Of a stretch of DNA of 64,000 nt, positions 53,354 through 64,000 are shown in pieces. Every line of letters starts with the position of its first letter. Position 1 is the stretch's first letter. The notes beneath the pieces were generated by a model. It was given only the letters and a program-made list of their open reading frames with translations, had not been told where the DNA came from and searched no databases. The stretch comes from Corallium rubrum (lineage: Eukaryota; Cnidaria; Anthozoa; Scleralcyonacea; Coralliidae): NCBI GenBank assembly GCA_964035015.1, contig OZ036007.1, positions 499,957 through 563,956 on the forward strand. Direction: 5' to 3'. The translations under genes were made by a program, and so were the position numbers.

Positions 53354-53882
53354 AGGGATATGGCAATAAAAATTATTTTTGTCCAATTTGTAAGAATATG
53401 TAGAAAAGTTAGAAAGTACGTTTACAGATTTTCATTAGCTGGCTTACTTTTTCAGATATTTGCGAACAAAAACACAAGCCGTCCGCCATCTTGTTTCACA
53501 ATTAGATCTAATTAAGTGACGTCACAAGCAGGGTAAACATTGTAAAAATTGCAGTCAGTAGCGAAATGTCAGCTAAAATTCTTTTACATTGTTAGAGTTT
53601 CAATTTGAAATATATCAGATCAAAATACTTAAGATTTTGCATTAAAATACCTAGGAAATTAAGAAATGTTTAGACAAATTTTACCCTGCTTGTGACGTCA
53701 TGCATATCTGACGATAGATATGCATATCCAAAATGGCGGATGGCGAGCGTATTCGTACGCAAATAATGCCGAATTTCTTAAAAAATAAAAGATCTAATGA
53801 AAATTTGTAAACGCACTTCATAACTATTCTTGATGTTCTTACAAATTAGACAAAAATAATTTTTATTGCCATATCCCTTTAA
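53350..53882. mobile_element. piggyBac-type MITE with TTAA duplication
   Basis: TTAA at 53350-53353 and 53879-53882 flank a 525-base element. Its ends are AGGGATATGGCAATAAAAAT at 53354 and the reverse complement at the other end, with arms well matched for about 47 bases and loosely beyond. TTAA target sites and AGGG ends fit piggyBac-derived MITEs. No coding. Confidence 0.88.
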
Positions 53883-53907
53883 GCCAATTTAACGTTGTAA
53901 ATATTTC

Positions 53908-53944
53908 ACTCTGAAGATGTTAATGATTAGGTAGTGAAACGTTA
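53908..53944 (+). repeat. Hammerhead-like CTGAAGATG...GTGAAACGTT motif
   Basis: ACTCTGAAGATG, a weak stem-loop, then GTGAAACGTTAG. Same layout as the other motifs listed. Confidence 0.4.
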
Positions 53945-54268
53945 GAATTATGTAATACATCCCGACGTTCGAGGGATTTATCTGACTTGATTAATTATTG
54001 AGGAGGTTTTCCAACAAAGTTTTGTCTATTTTTTCCACCTTGGACAAAAATTTTCCTTGTTGTTTTTTTCTTCATTTCGTATCTAATTATTATTCAAGGG
54101 CTTTATGTGATACAAAGCACTCGTAAGAACAAAGAAAACCGACTCAATAATAAATTAAGTGTTCATTATGCCTTTACTTAAAACTATTTGTTGAGCTATA
54201 ATATTTTTCACAAGACTTCGTTTTCCGTCTGGTAGTGTCTCATCGCAACGATTTTAGTCAACTAAAGA

Positions 54269-54775
54269 CATTGTTATATACCAAAGACGTTCGGTTGCCA
54301 AAGATGAAATCCTATTGGTCAAATCATGGTCACGTGTTGTTCACCAAACTCAATGTTTCTTTCTGCGGAGGGAAACATTGCACTGTTTCCCTCCGACGTC
54401 AACAATGAAGAAGGAAACAATGCAATGTTTCCCTCTGACGTCAGCTTTAACCATGCGTTGTTCACGTGAATACACAATGATTATTGCTTCAGATCAAGAA
54501 CTTTGGACTCTTCGGAGCATTTTGAAAACAAGACCGTTTCGAGCTTGTTTGTAGTCCATTTTCCAAAAGAAAGAATATCTATACATATCTTCAAAGAAGG
54601 TCTCACTCTGAAGAAAATCTGGAGAAATTTAACGCTGTTCTTCGTACTTGTTGAATCTTGTGTATTTGCGTAATTTAATTGAAATACGAGGACAAAGTCA
54701 AAGTGTTTTGGTAAGTCTTTTTGCCTTTTTTGTTTGGTAGTTTGTATTTTAAAAATCTTTGGTATATAACAAACG
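54269..54775. repeat. ~505-bp inverted-repeat element
   Basis: TTGTTATATACCAAAGA at the left end and TTTGGTATATAACAA at the right end. Inside, a GGGAAACATTGCA palindrome block (54350-54440). No coding. Confidence 0.75.
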
Positions 54776-54885
54776 GCTTGTTGACTTTTGCCTCAAGAAA
54801 CATCGAGTTTTACAGTCCCTCAGGCTTCAATGTCACCCTCGAGCTAAAGCCCTCTGGTGACATTGAAGCCTTCGAATTAGACAGA

Positions 54886-55325
54886 TATCGTTAGAAAGCT
54901 ATGAATTTGTAGAATACAATGGTGTCTTTGGTTGCGCGATAAATACAAACCGTTAATAATTGTGAATTTTTAAATTAAAACCAGAGGGTTTCACGAGTAA
55001 AAAGCGTTTTATTTTGTTCAAAATCTTTTTTTGTACTTTGATTCCGAGATAAATTTCCAGCGAAACGGTGTCAGCGTTTTTTGATATGTCGAGTTTTGCC
55101 GATTTTATTGACGACCAAAGTTAAAATTGCTGTTTTTCGACCAACATTCGGACAAAATAAATCATAAATTGAACCAAATGAAACGCTTTGTTCTTAAGTC
55201 GCCCCGAGTGAAGTCCTCTGGTTTTAATTAAAAAATTCACAATTATTAACGGTTTGTGTTTATCGCGAAACCAAAAACACCATTGTTTTCTACAAATTCA
55301 TAGCTTTCTAAGGATATCTTATTTT
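54886..55325. repeat. ~440-bp element with ~105-bp inverted arms
   Basis: GTTAGAAAGCTATGAATTTG ... CCGTTAATAATTGTGAATTT on the left, reverse complement at 55215-55320. No coding. Confidence 0.87.
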
Positions 55326-56572
55326 TGTGGCATAAATTCTGACGAATTGAGGGCGCTTTAAATCGCCAGGGTTTTATCCAAGCACTTTTTCAGGTCTGGT
55401 TACTGGACCTAGAAACTCAATCTGGGATTGAGTTACAATACTCAATCTTGAATTATGAATAAATTTTTTGTGTATGCACGATACAATTAAATAACATTTC
55501 TTTGACTTTCAAATCTTAACTTTTTTTAAATATTCATCTGTTGTTATTAATACCGTTTTACACTCACCTTAAGTTACCTGTAAGTTAGGTGGTTTTCCCA
55601 TTAATCATTTCAGCAACTCGTATACAGACAGAAGCCACAATCCTTTTGGCCAGTGCAAAGGATTGCAGCCTTCTTAGTTACTTCATGTTAGGTCCACATA
55701 ACAGACATGGTTTCACTACTTCACGTTTAATAATTAGATAGTTTTGGTTAGGTTTAGGCATGTGTATGTGAATTACACCACCTAATGTAACTGTTACACT
55801 AATTTCAAGTGTTAGAAAATAGATCAAATAGTATTCTAGAAGCAATACTGATGGTCTGATTTTGTTACTTTTAACGATTTATGAAGATTATAATTCTATA
55901 TAATATTTCCACAGTTATTTAAGGAACTATAAGAAACTGCCATTATTAATAGGCCAACTTAACAATCCTGCAATGTCTGGCAAAGGGCTTGATACCACGC
56001 CATTAACTAATGTAGACGCATTAGTATGCCTAACAAGGATACAGCAATGTAAACTACTACCTTTGGAGGGTGTAGCTCCGTCGGAGAGGGTTTGCCCTAA
56101 TAGCTGAGGAACAGTTTACAGTAGGTAGAGCAGCTCCAGGCAAGCCTAAACTCCCAACTAACTTGTAGCAATGTTGCCGAGAATTACCCTCTCCTAACAG
56201 AACTACTGTCACACATAAAGTGGAGAAGTAACTTACCAAATGATAATAAATGGTTCCGAAATTACCATACCGACCTGGACCTAAGCAAGTCACCAGGGGC
56301 CAACCAACAGAGAAATGGCAAAAGCTGTAATTGAAGGACCAACATCCAGGTGACCATCAATGAACGGAACCTGTACGCAAAGCCAAAACAAAGGCCCACT
56401 CATGCAACATAGAAAAGCAACATAGAAGAGCAACAAACGGGCCCTATCCAGAGCAGGTGGACAAGTACAAAGCAAACAACAGCAACCAACGAGCTGGCCT
56501 TCAGAGCAGCTGAAGAGCCCAATAAACTTAAATTACACTAATCATAAACCGGATAAGCCGGTACTGTTAAGC
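55326..56572. other. Intergenic, no gene seen
   Basis: AT-rich to about 56000, then GC-richer sequence with small palindromes. No gene supported. Confidence 0.5.
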
Positions 56573-57960
56573 ACATGCTACCATTACAGCACACTACAGC
56601 ACATTTTCTTGGAGTAGCCAAGAACACACCCTACATAAGTTTCACCCAGAGTAGCCGGGGAACAAACCCGATGTACGGGTGCGGCAACACAAACTACCAA
56701 CAGCTAAGCACATGCTATTACACATTACAACACACTACTGCACATTTTCTTGGAGTAGCCAAGAACACACCTTGCGTAAGTTATCACCCGGAGTAGCCGG
56801 GGAACAGACCAGATGTACTGGTGCGAAACACACAAGCAAGCAGGTGAGAACCAGAGGACCCCCTACATGACTGTGCAACAGCAGGGGAGCACAAATACAG
56901 ACCCCCAACGACTGTACGGCAATGTTGCACAGTATGGACCCACAAGCAGCTGACAAGCAGCCAACAGCTGGGCTAGAGGACCCCTCACAGGACTGTGCAA
57001 CAGCAGGGGAGCAAATACAGACCCCCAACGACTGTACGGCAAAGTTGCACAGTACAGACCCTCAAGCAGCTGGCAAGCAGCCAACAGCTGGGCTAGAGGA
57101 CCCCCCACATGACTGTGCAACAGCAGGGGAGCACAAATACAGGCCCCCAACGCCTGTACGATAGGCGGTGAAGCACAGTACGGACCCCATAACGACGTCA
57201 CCAATACAATTAAAGAGACCCCGCACAACAGGGCATTGGGAGGGGAGCACTACGGCAGCAGAAAGCACGATACAGTTCCCAACAACTGTACGGCAGCAGT
57301 AAAGCACATCTACAGTCACCCACAACTGTAGTATAGCAGGGGAGCACTAAAGGAGTCCGCCCAGGGAACAGGAGCACACACAGCGTCTCTGCAACTGTGG
57401 GAAAGTTAATAGCGCCAACGCAAAGCGGATCCCCCGCAGTAGTAGGACAGCAAGAAACATTAGCACAAATACAGTCCCTCGCGAGCAGGAAGATTACAGC
57501 AAAGTCGCGCACAAGCAACCAGGTAGCAACTGTACGACAGCAAGGTACATTAGCACAAATGCAGGCCCCCCACAACAATATGATAGCAAAACAGCACACA
57601 TGTGACCACCTAGCAATGGCACAATAGCAAGGTACAAAAGGACAAATGCAGTCCCCAGCAACAATATATAGCAAAGTAGCACACACACAACCACCAGGCA
57701 ACTGTACGATAGCCAGGTACAATAGTACAAATGCAGTCTCCCAGCAACAATATGATAGCAAAGTAGCACGCCTGCAACCACCTAGCAACTGTAAGACAGC
57801 AAAGAACAATAGTACTAAAGCATGCCCCCAGCAATAATATTATGGCAAAGTGGCAGACAAGCAACAACCTAGCATCAGTAAGATTGCGAAGTAGTGCAAA
57901 TGCAGTACCCGGCCCGCAACTGTAGCACTGCAAGGAACACAAATACCATCCCCGCAACGA
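56573..57960. repeat. Compound minisatellite in three sections
   Basis: 56573-56830: two units of about 130-160 bases (CTTGGAGTAGCCAAGAACAC). 56850-57180: about 125-bp units (CAAGCAGCCAACAGCTGGGC, GTGCAACAGCAGGGGAGCA). 57390-57960: about 85-90-bp units (ACTGTACGACAGCAAGGTAC, AGCAACAATATGATAGCAAA). Long frames are by-products of the repeats. Confidence 0.85.
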
Positions 57961-58698
57961 TAGCAGGCACTAGGGGCACCAGCAGAAAAACAAATCCTAT
58001 TTGCACGACAGAGCGAGCTGAAGTCAAGGAATGGCAACAGCTCAACCACCTGGACTAAGTGATACGCCTACAACACAGGGAGGGTGGGTGGGTGATAGCG
58101 AAGTGTCACATACAGCAGTCAGCACACGAATGAGCTCTGAGCCTCTACACTCATTAACTCAGCAACGGGGCTAGTGGATTGAAACCCCCAAGTAGAACCC
58201 CCAAGGGACCTGTGGAACAACAACACATACACATCGCATGATGTTAATTATTTTTATTTCATAAATACATTTAAAATGAACAGTCGAACATTTTACTGCT
58301 CAGGACAAAATAAGGCAAACACACAGCGGCCACCCCCATCCCACCCCTGCTACGGCTAGGGGATCCAGACAAATTTTAGATAAATTATAAAAAAACTAAA
58401 TCTGTCCAAAAACGCAGACCTAACCGCAAGTGCTTGGAAACCCTGCATGCAGTGTCAGTACTCTTGGCGAAGTCTCCAAAAAAGTTGAGAACTACATGTA
58501 TCAAGGTTTACTGTAGAAAGCAATTCACATGTTTCAGCTGTACAGTCCAAATCAGGCCACTGCAAATTAGACTTTAGTTTCCCATCCACCACAAATTAGA
58601 CTTTAGTTTCCCATCCACCACGTGAAATTTCCATTATTGATCTTTTGTTACCATTAATGATTAATCTACCAATAAATTGTTTACTGTACATATTATAC

Positions 58699-58702
<4 letters not shown>
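57961..58702. other. Intergenic, no gene seen
   Basis: A short direct repeat, AAATTAGACTTTAGTTTCCC, at 58564 and 58590 is the only feature. Confidence 0.5.
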
Positions 58703-58748
<46 letters not shown>

Positions 58749-59244
58749 CATATACCTCGCAGGTGAATAGTGCTTTTCAAGCAATCTGATTGGTTCCTCT
58801 AGCTCGGGATATCCTGCACTATTCACCTGCGGGCAAAACAAAATGGCGGACAGTTTTGTTTTGTTTACCGAAGCAGGAGATTTTGTTGATAAACAAGGCC
58901 GATGTTGTAGAATAACGAGAAAAGTCAACAAAATTAAGTAGAAGAGTGTCCACAGGTATGTTTCTTTACAATTTTCTAGCCATTAATATATTCAAAAGTT
59001 GTATTAAAAAACTGTTTTGTCGACAAATATCGAGTACGCCAAGTGTCCAAGTTGCTAGCGGCCGTGTCTTGTATAAAATACCGAAAAATATAAGTTAAGA
59101 ATGTTAAACTTGTTATTTCATTTATGAGGTATATGCTAAAACAATTATTCACCTCAGTGTCGGTGAATAGTGTGGATATTCACCTCGCCGAAGCAGCTCG
59201 GTGAATATCCAGCACTATTCACCTCCACTTCGGTGAATAATTGT

Positions 59245-59313
<69 letters not shown>

Positions 59314-59443
59314 CGTATTTAAAATGTTTGTTTCATTCCATTCAGATCTGATAGAATAAGCCACACAGTTTTAGATGTGCCGACCGACTAACTGACTCAC
59401 GCCGTTTTTCCCGTGTAAGTATTGTGAAATAAACACTAAATAC

Positions 59444-59500
<57 letters not shown>

Positions 59501-59510
59501 GGGGTATGAG
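58703..59510. repeat. AT microsatellites with TTCACC hairpins and promoter-like module copy 3
   Basis: (AT)n at 58703-58745, 59249-59308 and 59449-59498. 58745-58830: GCAGGTGAATAGTGC paired with GCACTATTCACCTGC around AATCTGATTGGTTCC, then AAAATGGCGGACAG opening a 32-codon frame and a CACAGGTATG donor at about 58955. 59137-59245: nested TTCACC/GGTGAA palindromes. Confidence 0.75.
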
Positions 59511-60322
59511 ATTGGTATTAACTTACTGCTGGAATTTAAGACAATTGCAATGGTGCACATTGGCACATATTCGCACTGGAAATGAGATTTCAGGGATATG
59601 GCATACATATTAAAATAATGGATAATGGGCCACCTACTAATGTGCAATTCTCAGGAAGAGGTGGATGGGAAACTATTTAAAGTCTAATTTGGAGTGGCCT
59701 AAATAGTGATTTTATAAAATGTACAGTAGCTGTCTCCAGAACATTAATAATTTAAATGTACTTTTCTTAACATTTACAGGCCTTGACTAATTTTTGTGAC
59801 CCATCTTTTTTGAACTTAAATATTTCATAGCCCATATAAATGACAACATAAATTTTCATGACCTGGGGTCAATTTACCCAACCAGTACACCCCATAAATA
59901 ATGACAGGTCCCTTATTGTTCAGGTTTTACCTATTGCCTGTTGTTTTGATGTAGTGGTCAACCAAGGTTAGCTGGCAATATTTGCAGAATGCAAACATCT
60001 TTTACTCATAAACTCCAGCCAGATTTGAAAACACAACAAAAGAGCAATCACCAACTCCCAAAAAAGAAAATGGCATCCAAATATAGAAAGGCTCTTTTTG
60101 GACAGCGTTTCCACCAGATTTCCTTTCCATAAAGACCATAATTAATGTAATTTTCCTAGGACACAAATGAACACTTTTTAAAAAGGTTTCAGGTGGCGTT
60201 CCAAAGTGCGTTCTTGTTCTTGTGGTGTGTAGTAATACAACATTCAATCATGTTCCAAAGCATTCCGTCAAGCTCGTGTTTAATATGCCTCAATTCACGA
60301 GTCCATCCTCAATCCTTTCAGT
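59511..60322. other. 3' flank of the bL34m gene
   Basis: No other gene seen. A minus frame at 60002-60247 has no recognisable content. Confidence 0.5.
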
Positions 60323-60601
60323 TTAGTGCGAAAGAAACTTCCTTTGCTTTTCTCGACGACGTTTTAGTATTCTACGACCAGCTTTAGTTCGTAGTCGCGC
60401 AAGAAAGCCATGCTTTCTTTTTCCTTGTAAATTATTTGCCTGATATTCCTTGCCATATCGAACCCAACGCACAAGAGAAACAGAAGATGACGGTGTCAGC
60501 GAAGGTCGAATGAAGCTAAGAGCAATATATTTTGGCAGAATACTTACGCCAAACGACGCGAAATTCCTAAGGACGCCAACTTTTTGAAATATCCAACTCA
60601 T
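60323..60601 (-). CDS. MRPL34: Mitochondrial large-subunit ribosomal protein bL34m
   Basis: 92 residues in a single exon. The C-terminal 45 residues match bacterial and mitochondrial bL34: a YQANNLQGKRKHGFLARLRT block, then KAGRRILKRRREK and RKFLSH at the end, the family's very basic core that binds 23S-type rRNA. The N-terminal half (MSWIFQKVGVLRNFASFGV) looks like a mitochondrial targeting sequence: amphipathic, no acidic residues early. Short frame, typical length. The best-supported ordinary host gene in the window. Confidence 0.87.
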   Translation of the reverse strand: MSWIFQKVGVLRNFASFGVSILPKYIALSFIRPSLTPSSSVSLVRWVRYGKEYQANNLQGKRKHGFLARLRTKAGRRILKRRREKQRKFLSH

Positions 60602-60741
60602 AGTACGAGTAATTCAGACTTCTTCCTTTTCCAAACTTAACGAATAACAGAATATAAACTTTCCAAAAGGTAAAAGCGAACAATTTGGATTTTGTGGTCA
60701 GTGTGGAGCCTGGAGATGAGGTTGAGGGTTGTCTGGTTCAG

Positions 60742-61677
60742 GTTATACCATTGAACTCTAAGTAAACTGGAACGATAACTCGATGGCGTATCATGAAGCC
60801 AACATGGGGGCCGCCATGCACGTCAACCCCAGTCCCTTTTACTTTATAGCCGAGAGAAAATGAAGCTGAATTTGGTGAACTGGGTTGCAAAAACAGCTTG
60901 AAATCAAACAAAAACTGAACTTGTTAACCACTTTTAGGCTTAAATCAAATTCCAATATACCGTAGAGTAGGTGAACACTGACATGACGAGTAAAAACAAG
61001 GAAACCAGTAAAAATATAAGCTACGCAACCAAAATTGCCATTGGTTTGGACAAATATAAAGAAAATACATATGAAACCCAGGTTTAAAATGAAGAGGTTG
61101 TTTATAAAAACAGTTGGGTTTTAAATTTTTAAATTTTCAGTAGGAAAAAAACAACAAAATGCACTTTACCGTGTGTTATTACAGCTCTGGAATTACTCTT
61201 CGTATCGAAAAATGTCAGATTTAGCATTTCCACAACTAAAACTTGAGTTAAAGCTATAATTTAGCATGATCTTATTACTAATTCTTGGCAAGACAACCTT
61301 CAAACGTTTGAGATAACAAAGAAAAATAAGAGAAACCTGCATTTTCCGTACGAGTTTCGGACTCGAATTTTGCTTTTGTTCGGCAGATATTTCGTCATTC
61401 CATCCATTTTCGTGTGTAGAAATTGTTCAGGTACAAGGCCAATAAGCCAATACGTACTAGCTTCTTCGTTATCATCTATAAAAAAACTTTAGGCCTAAAA
61501 AATGGTTGTTTTTTGCAGCGAGTTTTCAGTTTTTCATTGCACGTGCCGCTCATAGGTTCTGTTGACGTCAGACGTGCAATGGCGACCCCCAGCGGCCGGA
61601 AGTTTGGCTTCACCCAATCATAGGGCCTTTCTTATGGAGTTAGCGTTCCAGTTTATTTAGAGTTCAATGGGTTATAC
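60742..61677. mobile_element. ~935-bp non-autonomous DNA element
   Basis: Inverted ends GTTATACCATTGAACTCTAA with GTAAACTGGAACG at 60742 and the reverse complement ending at 61677. A second inverted block (GCCGCCATGCACGTCAAC / GTTGACGTCAGACGTGC) lies inside each end. No transposase. Confidence 0.8.
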
Positions 61678-61789
61678 TTTCATGATACGCAGTCACGAAA
61701 TATCAAGTCAGTTATCCCCAAGTAACACCATTACCCCCAATTAATTAATCCCCCCACTACCCTATAACGAAGAATAATGTGCCTGTAAC

Positions 61790-64000
61790 CTCTGTAATTC
61801 AGTAACCTCATGTAATCCTGTAACCCCATGTAATTCTGTAATCCTGCAACCCCATGTAATCCTGTAACCCTGTGTAATTCTGTAATCCTGTAACCCCATG
61901 TAATCCTGTAACCCCATGTAATCATGTAACCGATGTAATTCTGTAACCTCATGTAATCCTGTAACCCCATGAAATCCTGTAACCCCATGTAATCATGTAA
62001 CCCATGTAATTCTGTAATCCTGTAACCCCATGTAATTCTGTAACCCCATGTAATCCTGTAACCTCATGTAATCATGTAACCCATGTAATTCTGTAATCCT
62101 GTAACCCCATGTAATTCTGTAACCCCATGTAATCCTGTAACCTCATGTAATCCTGTAACCTCATGTAATTCAGTAACCTCATGTAATCCTGTAACCCCAT
62201 GTAATCTTGTAACCCCATGTAATCATGTAACCCCATGTAATTCTGTAACCTCATGTAATCCTGTAACCCCATGTAATTCTGTAATCCTGTAACCCCATGT
62301 AATTCTGTAACCTCGTGTAATCCTGTAACCCCATGTAATTCTGTAACCTCATGTAATCCTGTAACCCCATGTAATTCTGTAATCCTGTAACCCCATGCAA
62401 TCCTGTAACCCTGTGTAATTCTGTAATCCTGTAACCCCATGTAATCCTGTAACCCTGTGTAATTCTGTAATCCTGTAACCCCATGTAATTCTGTAACCTC
62501 CGCGTAATTCCTGTAACCCCATGTAATCCTGTAACCCCATGTAATTCTGTAATCCTGTAACCCCATGTAATCCTGTAACCCCATGTAATTCTGTAATCCT
62601 GTAACCCCATGTAATTCTGTAACCCCATGTAATCCTGTAACCCCATGTAATCCTGTAACCCCATGTAATCCTGTAACCCCGTGTAATTCTGTAACCCCGT
62701 GTAATTCTGTAATCCTGTAACCCCATGTAATTCTGTAACCCCATGTAATCCTGTAACCCCATGTAATCCTGTAACCCCATGTAATTCTGTAACCTTATAT
62801 AATCCTGTAACCCCATGTAATTCTGTAACCTTATGTAACCTGTAACCCCATGTAATTCTGTAACCTCATGTAATCCTGTAACCCCATGTAATTCTGTAAC
62901 CTCATGTAATCCTGTAACCCCATGTAATTCTGTAATCCTGTAACCCCATGCAATCCTGTAACCCTGTGTAATTCTGTAATCCTGTAACCCCATGTAATCC
63001 TGTAACCCTGTGTAATTCTGTAATCCTGTAACCCCATGTAATTCTGTAACCTCGCGTAATCCTGTAACCCCATGTAATCCTGTAACCCCGTGTAATTCTG
63101 TAATCCTGTAACCCCATGTAATCCTGTAACCCCGTGTAATTCTGTAACCCCATGTAATCCTGTAACCCCATGTAATCCTGTAACCCCGTGTAATTCTGTA
63201 ACCCCGTGTAATTCTGTAATCCTGTAACCCCATGTAATTCTGTAACCCCATGTAATCCTGTAACCCCATGTAATCCTGTAACCCCATGTAATTCTGTAAC
63301 CTTATATAATCCTGTAACCCCATGTAATTCTGTAACCTTATGTAACCTGTAACCCCATGTAATTCTGTAACCTCATGTAATCCTGTAACCTTATGTAATT
63401 CTATAACCTCATGTAATCATGTAACTCCATGTAATTCTGTAACCTCATGTAATCATGTAACTCCATGTAATTCTGTAACCTCATGTAATCCTGTAACCCC
63501 ATGTAATTCTGTAACCTCGTGTAACCATGTACCCCATGTAATTATGTAATCCTGTAACCCCATGTAATTCTGTAACCTCGTGTAACCATGTACCCCATGT
63601 AATTCTGTAATCCTGTAACCCCATGTAATTCTGTAACCTCGTGTAACCATGTACCCCATGTAATTCTGTAATCCTGTAACCCCATGTAATTCTGTAACCT
63701 CATGTAATCATGTAACTCCATGTAATTCTGTAACCTCATGTAATCATGTAACTCCATGTAATTCTGTAACCTCATGTAATCCTGTAACCCCATGTAATTC
63801 TGTAACCTCGTGTAACCATGTACCCCATGTAATTATGTAATCCTGTAACCCCATGTAATTCTGTAACCTCGTGTAACCATGTACCCCATGTAATTCTGTA
63901 ATCCTGTAACCCCATGTAATTCTGTAACCTCGTGTAACCATGTACCCCATGTAATTCTGTAATCCTGTAACCCCATGTAATTCTGTAACCTCATGTAATC
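61790..64000. repeat. 9-bp-based satellite, continues past window edge
   Basis: Over 2.2 kb of alternating TGTAACCCC- and ATGTAATTC-type 9-mers with higher-order duplications (for example 62240-62520 against 62840-63070). Cut by the window end. Confidence 0.97.

Noticed and set aside
56735-57957. Several 95-200-residue Cys/Val-rich frames that look like membrane proteins
   Set aside because: They follow the minisatellite periods, overlap each other in different frames and have no consistent start or splice signals.
61731-63950. Frames up to 324 residues on the minus strand
   Set aside because: Translation of the 9-bp satellite.
61790-64000. CRISPR-like array
   Set aside because: No constant repeat with unique spacers; it is a degenerate satellite, and the DNA is from an animal.

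Overview
The window looks like animal nuclear DNA from a cnidarian, probably a coral or sea anemone. It is AT-rich, with split genes, GT-AG introns, long microsatellites and a dense mix of decayed transposons. It includes a secreted PAN-EGF-fibrinogen-like gene of a kind common in anthozoans. The species call is inference; no marker gene settles it.

The centrepiece (about 18.5-31.2 kb) is a Polinton/Maverick (adintovirus-like) element, an integrated virus-like DNA of at least 12.6 kb. Rightward genes: a small Bcl-2-like protein, protein-primed-type DNA polymerase B (1357 aa over four exons), a C2H2 finger protein, the packaging ATPase, a small basic protein and a conserved 245-aa protein. Leftward genes: an adenain-like protease, the double-jelly-roll major capsid protein, a pVI-like basic protein, a penton-like protein with a frame break, a chromodomain integrase and a GRF-zinc-finger protein with a frame break. 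The two gene blocks converge on overlapping poly(A) signals near 26.04-26.08 kb. The set covers replication, integration, packaging, maturation and capsid assembly. The right end runs into a 200-base N gap, so no complete terminal inverted repeat can be shown. Two genes carry single-base frame breaks beside A-runs.

Left of the Polinton: 0-3.3 kb, an RLE-type (R2/NeSL-like) LINE on the minus strand abutting a huge AAT-family microsatellite; 4.55-5.3 kb, a second decayed RLE-LINE fragment; 7.0-9.1 kb, the 5' end of a minus-strand gene for a small secreted protein; 7.7-8.2 kb, a block-structured pentanucleotide array; 10.0-13.2 kb, a Penelope-like element with an intact 927-aa RT/GIY-YIG ORF; 17.3-18.0 kb, a broken two-exon gene.

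Right of the Polinton: a frame-broken copy of the PAN exon (31.7-32.1 kb); a 2.9-kb hAT-like transposon with a perfect 8-bp target duplication and a nested element (33.5-36.5 kb); minisatellites; an APE-LINE fragment (40.0-40.4 kb); a BEL/Pao 3' end with its LTR (41.4-42.2 kb); several MITEs; the PAN-EGF-fibrinogen-like gene (46.2-49.4 kb, minus) with a 5S-rRNA-derived SINE-like insert in its intron; microsatellites; a 525-bp piggyBac-type MITE (53.4-53.9 kb); compound minisatellites (56.6-58.0 kb); the mitochondrial ribosomal protein bL34m gene (60.3-60.6 kb, minus); and a 9-bp-based satellite running off the right edge.
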